DNA of 64,000 bases from Pseudoluteimonas sp047602125 (GTDB lineage Bacteria; Pseudomonadota; Gammaproteobacteria; Xanthomonadales; Xanthomonadaceae), in NCBI GenBank assembly GCA_047602125.1, contig JASGIB010000001.1, forward strand, positions 2,294,001 to 2,358,000, read 5' to 3'. Below, in pieces: positions 1 to 9,497 of the stretch (position 1 is its first letter; each line of letters starts with the position of its first letter). A program made the translations under genes and the position numbers. Below the pieces are notes generated by a model. It was given only the letters and a program-made list of their open reading frames with translations, did no database searches and was not told the DNA's origin.

Positions 1-379
<379 letters not shown>

Positions 380-383
<4 letters not shown>

Positions 384-1087
384 GGTTCGCGGCGCTGTTT
401 TTGCTGCTGGCGCTTGCCGGCGGCGCGCATGCGCAGGAACCGCTGCAACCGCGGGGCGAACCGGTCGTCGCGCATCCGCCGCGCGATGCCGAGTTCGGCG
501 TGACTGCGCGCGGTTTCGGGCTGCAGCGCCAGGTCGAGATGCTGCAGTGGCGCAAGTTCGGGCCGGGTTATCGCAAGGAATGGAGCGAGCAGCCCATCGA
601 TTCTTCCGGCTATGCGCAGGCTTACCGGAATCCCGGCGATTTCCCGCTGCAGACGCGCTACTGGATCGCCGCGGACGCGACCCTCGACGGCAAGGACGTC
701 GACGACGACGTGTTGAAGGAATACGGCGAGTGGAAGGATTTCCGCCCCAGCTTCAATGCGTTGCCCGCGAACCTCGCGGCGACATTCCAGCCCGAGGGCG
801 ACGGGCTCGGCACCGCGGACAATCCGCTGGATCCGCAGGTCGGCGATTTGCGCGTGCACTGGCGCGAGCTGGAATTGCCGTCGCTGGCGGGCAAGGTCGC
901 GTTGCAGGGCGGGGTGTGGATTCCGGCGAGCGATGCGGTCGCAGTGGTCGCAAGCAGCGACACCGTCGCTGACGCCGATGTCACCAAGTCGAATCCAGCG
1001 CTCGCGTTCGTGCGGCGCTGGTGGTGGGCGATGTTGCTGGTGCTCGTCGCGGCGATGCTATGGCTGCGCCGCCGTCGGCGGAGTTGA
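380..1087 (+). CDS. Short TMEM43-family membrane protein
   Basis: A 235-residue protein with an N-terminal signal peptide (residues 1-19, cleavage near AHA-QE), a soluble central part and one C-terminal membrane segment (about 208-225) ending in a run of Arg. The central motifs VEMLQWRKFG, WSEQPIDSSGY, RNPGDFP and VGDLRVHWRELELP match the TMEM43/DUF1625 family. Family members are usually longer and have several C-terminal membrane spans; this one stops after a single span. The ATG overlaps the stop of the upstream hydrolase by four bases, which decides the start. The function of bacterial TMEM43 proteins is unknown; the family is membrane-associated. Confidence 0.75.
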
Positions 1088-1104
1088 TCGGCTTGGATGG
1101 GTTG

Positions 1105-1563
1105 TCAGGTCGCGGCCTGCAATGCACGCGCTCTCAGTCCGGCCCATTGGGTGAAACCCAGCGCGGAAGTGCCGAAGAAAAGTGCCGCGGCTGACGCGAT
1201 GCGAAGCTTGATCAAGGGATCCAAATCAACGCCATGTGGGTAAATGGCAAAGGCGCCAAGAAAGACCGCAAGAAAATATGCGAGCGCTGCAAAAGCAGCG
1301 ATCCAAAACCCGCGAGGCAGGCGAATCTTGGGTTGGGGCTGCTTGCGATGCTCCCAAGTGATGAGGTGATGCCCGGCCATAGAGGCGAAGGCAAGAAGCC
1401 CCGCACCCATGGCGGCGAGAAGCAAGTAAAGCGGCAATCGCGCGGGATGAGAGGACAACGGCAGCCATGCGTACAAGCTGGAGAGCAGTCCAGCGGAAGC
1501 TACGGCGAAGCAGATCCAAGCAGGACCGGTGAGCGATCCAAGGAATGCAAGGATCTGCCGCAT
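1105..1563 (-). CDS. Hypothetical four-span membrane protein
   Basis: A 152-residue protein with four hydrophobic segments, at about residues 9-30, 43-64, 87-108 and 123-145, separated by short loops. The loop KQPQPKIRLPRG is basic and probably cytoplasmic. I recognise no family motif. It converges with the TMEM43-like gene (17-bp gap) and lies 21 bp downstream of the aminotransferase on the same strand, so it may be cotranscribed with it. Its codon use is slightly less GC-rich than its neighbours. The call as a real gene rests on the clean hydrophobic pattern and the absence of a competing gene. Confidence 0.6.
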   Translation of the reverse strand: MRQILAFLGSLTGPAWICFAVASAGLLSSLYAWLPLSSHPARLPLYLLLAAMGAGLLAFASMAGHHLITWEHRKQPQPKIRLPRGFWIAAFAALAYFLAVFLGAFAIYPHGVDLDPLIKLRIASAAALFFGTSALGFTQWAGLRARALQAAT

Positions 1564-1584
1564 GTTCCCGAGCCCTAACGCGCT

Positions 1585-3081
1585 TTACGCCGCAGCCGGC
1601 TGCGCCACGCGCGGGCCTTCGAGCAACGAGCGCTTGACCAGCGATACCAGCAGTTCGAGTTCCTGCGCGCCGATGGCGAAATGCGGGGTGAAGCGCAGCG
1701 AATTCTCGCCGCCGTGGATCACGCCCAGGCCGTGTTCGCGCAGCCATTCCTCGGTGGAACCGGCGCCGTAACCCTTGAACTGCGGCGCGAGTTCGCAGGA
1801 GAACAGCAGGCCGGTGCCTTGCACCTTGGTGATCAGGCCCGGCAGTTCCGACTTCAGCGCTTCGAGCTTGGCGAGCGCTTCCTTGCCGCGCTGCTGGATG
1901 TTGGCGCGCAGTTCCGGCGTCAGCTGCGCCAGCACCGCGCAGGCCACGTCGAGCGCGCGCGGATTCGCGGTCATGGTGTTGCCGTACAGGCCGCGCTTGT
2001 AGATCGCGGCGGTGGCCTCGGTCACGGCGAGCACCGACAAGGGATACTGCGCGGCATTGAGCGCCTTGGAATAGGTTTCCATGTCCGGCGCGTCGAGGCC
2101 TTCGAAGCCCGGATAGTCGACGAGCGAGAGATAACCGGTCGCGCGCAGGCCGGCCTGGATCGAATCGACCAGGAACAGCGAACCGTGCTCGCGGGTGAGT
2201 TCGCGCGCGAGCTTGTAAAACGCCGGCGGCACGCTGCGGCCCGGGTCGCCTTCGCCCATCACCGGCTCGAGGAACATCGCCTCGATGAACCAGCCGTTGG
2301 CGTCCGCATCCGCGAACACCTTCTTCAGCGCGTCCGCGTCGTAGGGCGGCACGGTGATCACGCTGGATTCGCCGCGGTAGCTGGCGAGGAACTGCACGTA
2401 GGTCTTGCGGCTGGAATCGGAATACAGCGCCGGCTTGTCGGTGCGGCCGTGGAACGCGCCCTTCACCACCACGCGCTTGATCGTCTTGCCGGCGTGGCGC
2501 GCGCCCGGATCGGTCATGGTCTTGGCGTTGGCATCGACGATGCGCGCGGCCAGCGACACCGATTCCGAACCGGAATTGAGGCACATGAAGCTCGCGTAGG
2601 GACAAGCGCCGCGGGTCGAGCCGATTTCCTTGCGCAGCGCGCGCGCGAAGCGCAGCTGCGACACGTTCGGGGTCATGATGTTGGCCACCGCCTGCGGTTT
2701 GGCCATCGCCGCCATCACCTTTTCCGGCGTGTGGCCGAAGCCGAGCATGCCGTAGCCGCCGGTGTCGTACAGCACCGCGCCCTTGAGCGTGACCAGCCAT
2801 GGACCGCGCGCGGCCAGCGCCACGTAGGGATTGGCCGCATCGTGCGAATAGAAGTTGACGAAGCCCGACTGCACTTCGATGGTCTGCGCGTCCTCGTCCA
2901 GGTCCAGCAGTGCCGGGAATTCGGCGCGGACGCGCTCGTATTCGGCGGCCGCGGCTTCGATCGCGGCCACCAGCTGCGGATCGCGGCCGGCGAAGTCGAG
3001 GATGGTGTCGTCGGCGAGACCGCTGGTGCGGGCCTTGCCATGCGCACGCAACGGGGCGAGGAGTTGGGTCGCGACGGCCAT
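1585..3081 (-). CDS. Class III PLP-dependent aminotransferase
   Basis: A 498-residue fold-type I aminotransferase. The visible signatures are the PLP phosphate region LNSGSESVSLA, the Asp pair region LFLVDSIQAGLRATGYL that contacts the pyridine nitrogen, and the presumed Schiff-base lysine at about K339 in ETYSKALNAAQYP. The C-terminal GENSLRFTPHFAIG carries the substrate-carboxylate Arg. Family members move amino groups from omega-amines or amino acids to 2-oxo acids. The substrate is not readable here; the divergent Lrp/AsnC regulator suggests an amino acid, possibly lysine. The ATG at 3081 is preceded by GGAG at a six-base spacing; an upstream extension of 53 codons in the same frame has no such site. 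Confidence 0.85.
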   Translation of the reverse strand: MAVATQLLAPLRAHGKARTSGLADDTILDFAGRDPQLVAAIEAAAAEYERVRAEFPALLDLDEDAQTIEVQSGFVNFYSHDAANPYVALAARGPWLVTLKGAVLYDTGGYGMLGFGHTPEKVMAAMAKPQAVANIMTPNVSQLRFARALRKEIGSTRGACPYASFMCLNSGSESVSLAARIVDANAKTMTDPGARHAGKTIKRVVVKGAFHGRTDKPALYSDSSRKTYVQFLASYRGESSVITVPPYDADALKKVFADADANGWFIEAMFLEPVMGEGDPGRSVPPAFYKLARELTREHGSLFLVDSIQAGLRATGYLSLVDYPGFEGLDAPDMETYSKALNAAQYPLSVLAVTEATAAIYKRGLYGNTMTANPRALDVACAVLAQLTPELRANIQQRGKEALAKLEALKSELPGLITKVQGTGLLFSCELAPQFKGYGAGSTEEWLREHGLGVIHGGENSLRFTPHFAIGAQELELLVSLVKRSLLEGPRVAQPAAA

Positions 3082-3117
3082 GGGAATCTCCGGTCTGGGG
3101 CTGCAAAACACCATTAT

Positions 3118-3131
3118 CCGGAGAATTCCGG
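3118..3131. promoter_or_regulatory. Inverted repeat in divergent promoter, candidate Lrp site
   Basis: CCGGA-GAAT-TCCGG is a perfect 5-bp inverted repeat with a 4-bp spacer. It lies between the divergent aminotransferase and Lrp/AsnC genes, 37 bp from the aminotransferase start. Lrp-family proteins commonly bind short palindromes in exactly this position and control both themselves and the divergent enzyme gene. The assignment is inferred from position and symmetry only. Confidence 0.35.
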
Positions 3132-3200
3132 CGAAAGGTAGCCGCAAGAACGACGAAATGCGGCTATATTCCGTCGAATCAACGGTAAGGATCATGCGGA

Positions 3201-3632
3201 ATGAAGCTCTCCGAGACCGACCAGCGCCTGCTGAGCGCACTGCGCGAGAACGCCCGCGCCTCCACGGCCGAGATCGCGCGCAAGCTCAGGCTCTCGCGCA
3301 GCACCGTGCAGGGCAGGATCGAGCGGCTCGAACGCGAGGGCGTGATCGGCGGCTACACCGTGCGCGTGCACGAGGCGGCCGAACGCGGCCACATCCGCGC
3401 GCACATCATGATCACCGTGCTGCCGCGGCAGATGACGGCGGTGACGGACGCGCTGCGCGCCATGCCCGAGATCCGCACGCTGCATTCGGTCAGCGGCCCG
3501 TTCGACCTGATCGCGATCGGCGTGGTGCCGGCGATCGCCGAGATGGACGAACTCACCGACCGCATCGGCGGCCTGGACGGGGTCGAACGCACCACGTCCT
3601 CGATCATCCTGTCGGCGAAGTTCGAGCGTTGA
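3201..3632 (+). CDS. Lrp/AsnC family transcriptional regulator
   Basis: A 143-residue regulator of normal family length. Residues 4-60 are the AsnC-type winged helix-turn-helix (LSETDQRLLSALRENAR, then AEIARKLRLSRSTVQGRIERL). The remainder is the RAM ligand-binding/oligomerisation domain, with the SVSGPFDLIAIG strand. Such proteins bind amino acids and control amino acid metabolism genes. It is divergent from the class III aminotransferase across a 119-bp gap, so that enzyme is its likely target. AAGGA lies 11-15 bases upstream of the ATG. Confidence 0.93.
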   Translation: MKLSETDQRLLSALRENARASTAEIARKLRLSRSTVQGRIERLEREGVIGGYTVRVHEAAERGHIRAHIMITVLPRQMTAVTDALRAMPEIRTLHSVSGPFDLIAIGVVPAIAEMDELTDRIGGLDGVERTTSSIILSAKFER

Positions 3633-3702
3633 CCAGGTCGACGCCCCGGGCGCAGCGATGGGCCTGCTTTTAAACTGTCCTGCCGTCATCGCGCGCATCG
3701 CC

Positions 3703-4743
3703 TTGAAGAAATCCGATTTCCACTACGCACTTCCGTCGGAACTGATCGCGCAGGCGCCGTTGCCGCAGCGTTCGGCCAGCCGCCTGCTGCTCGTGCCGCC
3801 GGGCGACGGCGCGTTCGAGGACCGGCATGTGCGCGACCTGCCGTCGCTGCTGCGCGCGGGCGACCTGCTGGTGTTCAACGACACCCGGGTGATCCCGGCG
3901 CGGCTGTTCGGGCACAAGGCCAGTGGCGGGCGTGTCGAGATCCTGATCGAGCGCCTGCTGCCGGGGAACGAAGCGCGCGCGCAACTCGGGGTGAGCAAGC
4001 CGCCGCAACCCGGCAGCCGCATCGCGCTCGACGCGGGCGGCGAAGCCGAAGTGCTGGCGCGCGAGGAAGGCGGGTTCTGGCGCCTGCGCTTCCACCTGCC
4101 GGAACCGCTGGAAAACTGGTTGCTGCACGCCGGGCGCATGCCGCTGCCGCCCTACATCCAGCGCGAACCCGGCGCGGACGACGACGAGCGCTACCAGACC
4201 GTGTTCGCGCGCGAAGTCGGCGCGGTCGCCGCGCCCACCGCCGGCCTGCATTTCGACGAAGCGCTGCTCGATGCGCTGCGCGAACGCGGCGTACGGTTCG
4301 GCCACGTCACCCTGCATGTCGGCGCGGGCACGTTCCAGCCGGTGCGCGTGGACGACATCCGCGAACACCGCATGCACAGCGAATGGCTGAACGTCGGCGC
4401 GGAACTGGTGCAGCAGGTGCGGCACGCGCGCGAAGCCGGCGGCCGCGTGGTCGCGGTCGGCACCACGGTCGTGCGCGCCCTGGAAAGCGCCATGCACGAT
4501 GGCGAACTGCAGCCTTTCGCCGGCGAAACCAACATCTTCCTGTTCCCCGGCGCGCGCATCCGCAGCGTCGATGCGCTGCTCACGAACTTCCATTTGCCGG
4601 AAAGCACGCTGCTGATGCTCGTGTCCGCGTTCGCCGGGAAAGAGCGCATCTTCGCCGCCTACGAACACGCGGTGCGCGAGCGCTACCGCTTTTTCAGCTA
4701 CGGCGACGCGATGCTGCTGTGGCCACGGGAATCCCGGTCGTGA
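3703..4743 (+). CDS. queA: tRNA preQ1(34) S-adenosylmethionine ribosyltransferase-isomerase QueA
   Basis: A 346-residue QueA. It transfers and isomerises the ribosyl group of SAM onto 7-aminomethyl-7-deazaguanine at position 34 of tRNA, giving epoxyqueuosine. Family blocks are SDFHYALPSELIAQ at the N terminus, LLVFNDTRVIPARL, GRVEILIERLL, YIQREP, VAAPTAGLHF, HVGAGTFQPV and TNFHLPESTLLMLVSAF. I place the start at TTG 3703, because LKKSDFHY aligns with the MKKSDFHY start usual in this family. An ATG at 3658 would add 15 residues unlike the family and has no ribosome site. The next gene, tgt, starts within its stop codon. Confidence 0.93.
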   Translation: MKKSDFHYALPSELIAQAPLPQRSASRLLLVPPGDGAFEDRHVRDLPSLLRAGDLLVFNDTRVIPARLFGHKASGGRVEILIERLLPGNEARAQLGVSKPPQPGSRIALDAGGEAEVLAREEGGFWRLRFHLPEPLENWLLHAGRMPLPPYIQREPGADDDERYQTVFAREVGAVAAPTAGLHFDEALLDALRERGVRFGHVTLHVGAGTFQPVRVDDIREHRMHSEWLNVGAELVQQVRHAREAGGRVVAVGTTVVRALESAMHDGELQPFAGETNIFLFPGARIRSVDALLTNFHLPESTLLMLVSAFAGKERIFAAYEHAVRERYRFFSYGDAMLLWPRESRS

Positions 4744-5909
4744 GCCGCATGCAATTCCAGTTGCTCGGCAACGATGGCGGCGCGCGCCGCGGGCGGTTGT
4801 CGTTCCCGGGCGGCACGGTCGAGACGCCGGCGTTCATGCCGGTGGGCACCTACGGTTCGGTGAAGGGCATGCTGCCCGGGCAGTTGCGCGATCTCGGCGC
4901 GGAGATCGTGCTCGGCAACACCTTCCACCTGTTTCTGCGGCCGGGGCTGGAGGTGATCGAAGCGCATGGCGGGCTGCACGGCTTCATGCAGTGGAACGGC
5001 CCGATCCTCACCGATTCCGGCGGCTTCCAGGTGTTCTCGCTCGCGCACCGGCGCAAGGTGACCGAGCAGGGCGTGACCTTCGCCGCGCCGACCGACGGCA
5101 GCAAGGTATTCCTCGGACCCGAGGAATCGATGCACATCCAGAAGGTGCTCGGTTCGGACATCGTGATGATCTTCGACGAATGCCCGCCGGTGAACGGCAA
5201 GGACGGGCAGCCGGTGCATCCACGCGTGGTCGAGAAGTCGATGGAACTGTCGCTGCGCTGGGCGGAGCGTTCGAAGCGCGCGCACGAAGGCAACGACGCT
5301 GCGCTGTTCGGCATCGTGCAGGGCGGGGTGCACCGCGAACTGCGCACGCGCTCCGCGGAAGGGCTGAAGGCGCTCGGTTTCGACGGTTACGCCATCGGCG
5401 GCCTGGCGGTGGGCGAGACCGAAGCCGAACGCAACGCCATGCTCGACCACACCGCGCCGCAATTGCCCGAAGACCGGCCGCGTTACCTGATGGGCGTGGG
5501 GCGGCCGGAGGACCTGGTCGAGGCGGTGGCCCGCGGCGTGGACATGTTCGATTGCGTGATGCCGACCCGCAACGCGCGCAACGGCCACTACTTCACGTCC
5601 ATCGGGACCGTGCGCATCCGCAATTCCCGGTACGAACGCGACCTGCGGCCGATCGAGGAAGGCTGCGGCTGCGCGGCCTGCGCGGGCGGCTACAGCCGCG
5701 CCTACCTGCGCCACCTCGACCGCTGCAACGAGATGCTGGCGCCGATCCTGGGCACCCTGCACAACCTCTGGTACTACGAAAAACTCATGGCCGACATGCG
5801 CTCGGCCATCGAAAGTGGAACCTTCGGCGCATTCCGCGGGGCGTTCCATGCCGCCCGCGAAACCCCTCTCCCGCAGGCGGCAGAGGGGTTGGGGTTGGGG
5901 TGGGGTTGA
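4740..5909 (+). CDS. tgt: tRNA-guanine(34) transglycosylase
   Basis: Tgt exchanges guanine 34 for preQ1 in tRNAs with GUN anticodons, the step before QueA. The family motifs are ILTDSGGFQVFSL (catalytic Asp and substrate pocket), GPEESMHIQ, FGIVQGGVH, YAIGGLAVGE, FDCVMPTRNARNG and the zinc site CGCAACAGGY with a later His. I place the start at GTG 4740, which overlaps the queA stop and gives MSRMQFQLL, as in Xanthomonas homologues; ATG 4749 is an alternative. The last 16 or so codons (ETPLPQAAEGLGLGWG) are encoded by a dispersed palindromic repeat and are unlike the family C terminus. Confidence 0.95.
   Translation: MSRMQFQLLGNDGGARRGRLSFPGGTVETPAFMPVGTYGSVKGMLPGQLRDLGAEIVLGNTFHLFLRPGLEVIEAHGGLHGFMQWNGPILTDSGGFQVFSLAHRRKVTEQGVTFAAPTDGSKVFLGPEESMHIQKVLGSDIVMIFDECPPVNGKDGQPVHPRVVEKSMELSLRWAERSKRAHEGNDAALFGIVQGGVHRELRTRSAEGLKALGFDGYAIGGLAVGETEAERNAMLDHTAPQLPEDRPRYLMGVGRPEDLVEAVARGVDMFDCVMPTRNARNGHYFTSIGTVRIRNSRYERDLRPIEEGCGCAACAGGYSRAYLRHLDRCNEMLAPILGTLHNLWYYEKLMADMRSAIESGTFGAFRGAFHAARETPLPQAAEGLGLGWG
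5862..5908. repeat. Palindromic CCTCTCCC repeat inside the 3' end of tgt
   Basis: A GC-rich imperfect palindrome, CCCCTCTCCCGC followed by GCGGCAGAGGGG, with a short GGTTGGGG tail. It resembles the other CTCTCCC-type elements in this window (5955, 9378, 24760) but lies inside coding sequence and supplies the last residues of Tgt plus the stop codon. Confidence 0.6.
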
Positions 5910-5954
5910 GTTGTCGCGACGAGGCCGCATGAGTTCCCGGGGCGGCCACGCGCC

Positions 5955-6000
5955 ACCCTCATCCGCCTTCGGCACCTTCTTCCGCCAGCGGGAGAAGGGA
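5955..6000. repeat. Dispersed CCCTC...TTCGGCACC...GGGAGAAGGG repeat
   Basis: An intergenic copy of a dispersed element with the core CCGCCTTCGGCACC, flanked by a CCCTC block and a GGGAGAAGGG block. Two more copies are at 9378-9423 (inverted) and 24760-24803. It sits between tgt and yajC, about 50 bp before yajC. No open frame of its own. Confidence 0.65.
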
Positions 6001-6050
6001 AAAGCCGGGGCATGGCATAATTCCCTGCTGTTTTCCGCCCCGGACCTATC

Positions 6051-6410
6051 ATGATGGATCTGCTCGACCTGCTGATTTCGCCCGCCCATGCCCAAGCCGC
6101 CGCCGGACAGGCCGCGCCCGGGGGACTGTTCGGGGGCGGCGGCTTCGGCCTGCTGTTCCCGCTCATCCTCATCGGCATCATGTACTTCCTGATGATCCGC
6201 CCGCAGATGAAGCGGCAGAAGGAACACGTCGCGATGCTCGGCAAGCTCGCCGTCGGCGACGAGGTCATCACCAACGGCGGCGTCGCCGGGGTGGTGCGCG
6301 AACTCGGCGACCACTTCATTTCGGTCGAGGTCGCCGACAACGTCCGCATCCGCGTGCAGAAGACCGCCATCGCCAACGTGCTGCCCAAGGGCACGCTGAA
6401 GTCGGCCTGA
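6051..6410 (+). CDS. yajC: Preprotein translocase subunit YajC
   Basis: A 119-residue inner-membrane protein, the auxiliary partner of SecDF at the SecYEG translocon. It has one membrane segment (about residues 28-54, containing LLFPLILIGIMYFLMIRPQ), followed by the typical cytoplasmic part with KRQKEHVAMLGKL, GDEVITNGGVAG and VEVADNVRIRVQKTAI. The length is normal for the family. Two ATG codons at 6051 and 6054 are adjacent and equally possible. It precedes secD by 52 bp in the conserved yajC-secD-secF order. Confidence 0.95.
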   Translation: MMDLLDLLISPAHAQAAAGQAAPGGLFGGGGFGLLFPLILIGIMYFLMIRPQMKRQKEHVAMLGKLAVGDEVITNGGVAGVVRELGDHFISVEVADNVRIRVQKTAIANVLPKGTLKSA

Positions 6411-6462
6411 TCCGTTCCGCCAACCGAAGCGCGGCCCGGACGGGTTCGCGCGGGATGCCCCG

Positions 6463-8313
6463 ATGCTCGAATTCCCTCGCTGGAAATACTTCCTGATCCT
6501 GGTCGTGGTGCTGCTCGGCGTGGTGTACGCGCTGCCCAACGCCTACCAGAAGGATCCCTCCGTGCAGGTCACCGCCAACCGCGGCGGCAAGCTCGACGCC
6601 GCGCTGGTGGCCCGCGTGCGCGACGAACTCGCCAAGGACGGCCTGCGCCCGAAGGCGGTCGCCATCGAAGGCGACAACCTGATGGCGCGGATGACCGACC
6701 TCGAGGAGCAGAGCAAGGCGAACAACCTGCTGCGCAATTCGCTCGGGGAGGATTACAACGTCGCGCTCAACCTCGCCTCGACCGTGCCGAACTGGCTGTC
6801 GAAGCTGGGCGGCAAGCCGATGGTGCTGGGCCTCGACCTGCAGGGCGGCGTGCACTTCGTGCTGCAGGTGGACCAGAAGGCCGCCCTGCAGAAGCGCGTC
6901 GATGGCTTCGCCGACGATATCCGCGCGACCCTGCGCGACAGCCGCATCGCCTACCAGGGCGTGGAAGTGCAGCCGGGCAACACCATCGTCGCCACGCTCG
7001 GTTCGTCCGCGGGCGATGCGCTGGACAAGGCGCGCAACGCGATCGCCAAATCGCAACCCGCGCTGGTGACCGACACCAGCGACGGCCGCGTCGTGGTCAC
7101 CATCCCCGATACCGAACTGCGCAAGATCGGCGCCGACGCGATCGAGCAGAACCTCACCACCCTGCGCAACCGCGTGAACGAGCTGGGCGTGGCCGAGCCG
7201 ATCATCCAGCGGCAGGGCGTCGACCGGGTCGTGGTCGAATTGCCCGGCGTGCAGGACACGGCCGAGGCCAAGCGCCTGATCGGCGCGACCGCGACCCTGG
7301 AATTCCGTTCGGTCGTCGACGGCGATGCGCAGGATGCCGAGCGCACGGGCCGCGTGCCGCCCGAAGCCAGGCTCTACCACGTGCGCGACACCAACCAACC
7401 GGTGCTGCTGAGCAAGCGCGTGCTCGCTTCCGGCGACGAGATGGTCAATGCCCAGGTGGGCACCGACCAGAACGGCCTGCCGGCGGTGAACGTCACGCTC
7501 AACGGCGCGGCCGGCCAGCGCATGTTCGACTTCACCAGCAACAACGTCGGCAAGCTGATGTCGGTGGTATACATCGAGCGCATCCCGACCGTGACCGTGG
7601 TCGACGGCAAGGAAGTGCGCAGCGTCAAGGTCCGCGAGGAAGCGCTGTCGCCGACCCGCGTCGCCGGCGTGTTCGGCAAGAACTTCCAGACCACCGGCCT
7701 GGAGAAGACCGAGGCCGACAACCTCGCCAAGCTGCTGCGCGCCGGTTCGCTGGCCGCGCCGATGGACTTCGTCGAGGAATACGTGATCGGCCCCAGCCTC
7801 GGCGCCGAGAACGTGGCCCGCGGCATCAAGGCGGTGGTGTTCTCGTTCCTGTTCACCCTGGTGTTCTTCACCATCTACTACCGCATGTTCGGCGTGATCA
7901 CCTCGATCGCGCTGCTGCTGAACCTGCTGATCGTGGTCGCGGTGATGTCGCTGTTCGGCGCGACGATGACGTTGCCCGGCTTCGCCGGCCTGGCGTTGTC
8001 GGTCGGCCTGTCGGTGGACGCGAACGTGCTGATCAACGAACGCATCCGCGAGGAGCTGCGGCACGGCATGCCGCCGAAGACCGCGATCCAGCACGGCTAC
8101 GACCGCGCGCACAACACGATCTTCGACGCGAACACGACCGGCCTGATCGTGGGCATCGCGCTGTACCTGTTCGGCACCGGCCCGCTGAAGGGCTTCGCCC
8201 TGACCATGGTCATCGGCATCTTCGCGTCGTACTTCACCGCGATCACGGTGTCGCGCGCGCTCGCCACGCTGCTGTACGGCCGCCGCAAGCACCTCAAGAC
8301 CGTCGCCATCTGA
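6463..8313 (+). CDS. secD: Protein translocase subunit SecD
   Basis: A 616-residue SecD. With SecF it uses the proton motive force to pull exported proteins into the periplasm. The first membrane segment is at about residues 7-25. It is followed by the large periplasmic P1 region, beginning near LGLDLQGGVHFVLQVD, and then five C-terminal membrane spans (about 465-610) with GLALSVGLSVDANVLINERIRE, the conserved Asp-containing motif. It forms an operon with yajC upstream and secF 17 bp downstream. Confidence 0.96.
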   Translation: MLEFPRWKYFLILVVVLLGVVYALPNAYQKDPSVQVTANRGGKLDAALVARVRDELAKDGLRPKAVAIEGDNLMARMTDLEEQSKANNLLRNSLGEDYNVALNLASTVPNWLSKLGGKPMVLGLDLQGGVHFVLQVDQKAALQKRVDGFADDIRATLRDSRIAYQGVEVQPGNTIVATLGSSAGDALDKARNAIAKSQPALVTDTSDGRVVVTIPDTELRKIGADAIEQNLTTLRNRVNELGVAEPIIQRQGVDRVVVELPGVQDTAEAKRLIGATATLEFRSVVDGDAQDAERTGRVPPEARLYHVRDTNQPVLLSKRVLASGDEMVNAQVGTDQNGLPAVNVTLNGAAGQRMFDFTSNNVGKLMSVVYIERIPTVTVVDGKEVRSVKVREEALSPTRVAGVFGKNFQTTGLEKTEADNLAKLLRAGSLAAPMDFVEEYVIGPSLGAENVARGIKAVVFSFLFTLVFFTIYYRMFGVITSIALLLNLLIVVAVMSLFGATMTLPGFAGLALSVGLSVDANVLINERIREELRHGMPPKTAIQHGYDRAHNTIFDANTTGLIVGIALYLFGTGPLKGFALTMVIGIFASYFTAITVSRALATLLYGRRKHLKTVAI

Positions 8314-8330
8314 CCGGCTGGAACGCATCG

Positions 8331-9299
8331 ATGAAACTCTTTCCGCTCCACCTCATCCCGAACGACACCAACATCGACTTCATGCGGCACAGCCGCCCGG
8401 TGCTGGCGTTCATGGCGATCCTGCTCGTGGCGTCGATCGCGGTCATCGGCCTGAAGGGCTTCAACTACGCGCTGGAATTCACCGGCGGCACGATGGTGCG
8501 CACCCATTTCGCGCAACCCGTGCACGTGGACCACGTGCGCGAGCAGCTCGCCAAGGCCGGCTTCTCCAACGCCGAGGTGCAGAGCGTGGGCGGCGGCAAC
8601 GACGTCATCGTGCGCCTGCAGCCGGACAACGAGCACAACAACGCCGCCGACGCCGGGCAGCAGGTCGCCGAGCGCGTCCGCGCGGCGGTATCGACCGCCG
8701 CGAACCCCGCGACGGCGCAGCCCGGCGAATTCGTCGGACCGCAGGTCGGCCGCGACCTGGCGATGAACGGCGTCTACGCCACCCTGTTCATGCTGGTCGG
8801 CTTCCTGTTCTACATCGCGTTCCGCTTCGAATTGAAGTTCGCGATCGTGGCGAGCATCACCGCGTTCTTCGACCTCATCCTCACCGTCGCCTACATGTCG
8901 CTGCTCGGGCGCGAGTTCGACCTGACCGTGCTGGCCGGCATGCTGTCGGTGATGGGCTTCGCGATCAACGACATCATCGTGGTGTTCGACCGCGTCCGCG
9001 AGAATTTCCGCAGCATGCGCGCGGAGCCGATCGAAATTCTCAACAAGTCGATCAACCAGACCCTGTCGCGCACCATCATCACCGCGGTGATGTTCTTCCT
9101 CTCGGCGCTGGCCTTGTTCATGTACGGCGGCGAGTCGATGCAGGGCCTCGCCGAGACGCACATGATCGGCGCGATCATCGTCGTGGTGTCCTCGATCGTG
9201 GTCGCGGTGCCGATGCTGGCGGTGGCGCCGTTCAAGGTCAGCAAGCAGGACCTGCTGCCGAAGGCGAAGGACGAGGCGGCGCTGGCGCGTCGCCCCTGA
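8331..9299 (+). CDS. secF: Protein translocase subunit SecF
   Basis: A 322-residue SecF of normal length. The first membrane segment (about 24-42) is followed by the FTGGTMV signature of the periplasmic domain. Five more spans follow, with FDLILTVAYMSLLG, GFAINDIIVVFDRVREN and SRTIITAVMFFLSALALF. It acts with SecD and YajC in export. It is the last gene of the operon and is followed by a strong intrinsic terminator about 20 bp after its stop codon. Confidence 0.96.
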   Translation: MKLFPLHLIPNDTNIDFMRHSRPVLAFMAILLVASIAVIGLKGFNYALEFTGGTMVRTHFAQPVHVDHVREQLAKAGFSNAEVQSVGGGNDVIVRLQPDNEHNNAADAGQQVAERVRAAVSTAANPATAQPGEFVGPQVGRDLAMNGVYATLFMLVGFLFYIAFRFELKFAIVASITAFFDLILTVAYMSLLGREFDLTVLAGMLSVMGFAINDIIVVFDRVRENFRSMRAEPIEILNKSINQTLSRTIITAVMFFLSALALFMYGGESMQGLAETHMIGAIIVVVSSIVVAVPMLAVAPFKVSKQDLLPKAKDEAALARRP

Positions 9300-9322
9300 T
9301 CGAAGCCGATTCGCTGGATACG

Positions 9323-9349
9323 AAAAACCCGCGCAATGCGCGGGTTTTT
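9323..9349 (+). terminator. Intrinsic terminator of yajC-secD-secF
   Basis: AAAACCCGCGC-AAT-GCGCGGGTTTT is a perfect 11-bp stem with a three-base loop and a T run within and after the stem. It lies just beyond the secF stop. Confidence 0.9.
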
Positions 9350-9377
9350 CGTCGGTTTGCAAAAATGTATCGTCGCT

Positions 9378-9423
9378 TCCCCTCTCCCCTTGTGGGAGAG
9401 GGTGCCGAAGGCGGGAGAGGGGG
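9378..9423. repeat. Dispersed CTCTCCC/TTCGGCACC repeat, inverted copy
   Basis: The reverse complement gives the same order as at 24760: CCCCCTCTCCCGCC, TTCGGCACCC, then TCTCCCACAAGGGGAGAGGG. It lies in the 198-bp gap between convergent secF and suhB. Confidence 0.7.
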
Positions 9424-9439
9424 TATTCGCAATCGTCAT

Positions 9440-9484
9440 CCCCTCGCCCGATGCACTGCGCGCATCGGCCTCTCTCACGAGGGG
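9440..9484. repeat. Hairpin element between secF and suhB
   Basis: CCCCTCG at the left pairs with CGAGGGG at the right, and an inner CGATGC pairs with GCATCG. It sits 14 bp beyond the suhB stop. It may end suhB transcription or be a degenerate relative of the CTCTCCC repeats; it has no clear T tract. Confidence 0.45.
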
Positions 9485-9497
9485 ATAGGTGAAAAAG

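Noticed and set aside
3658..3702. An upstream ATG as the start of queA
   Set aside because: The added residues do not resemble the QueA family and no ribosome binding site precedes it. TTG 3703 gives the normal N terminus.
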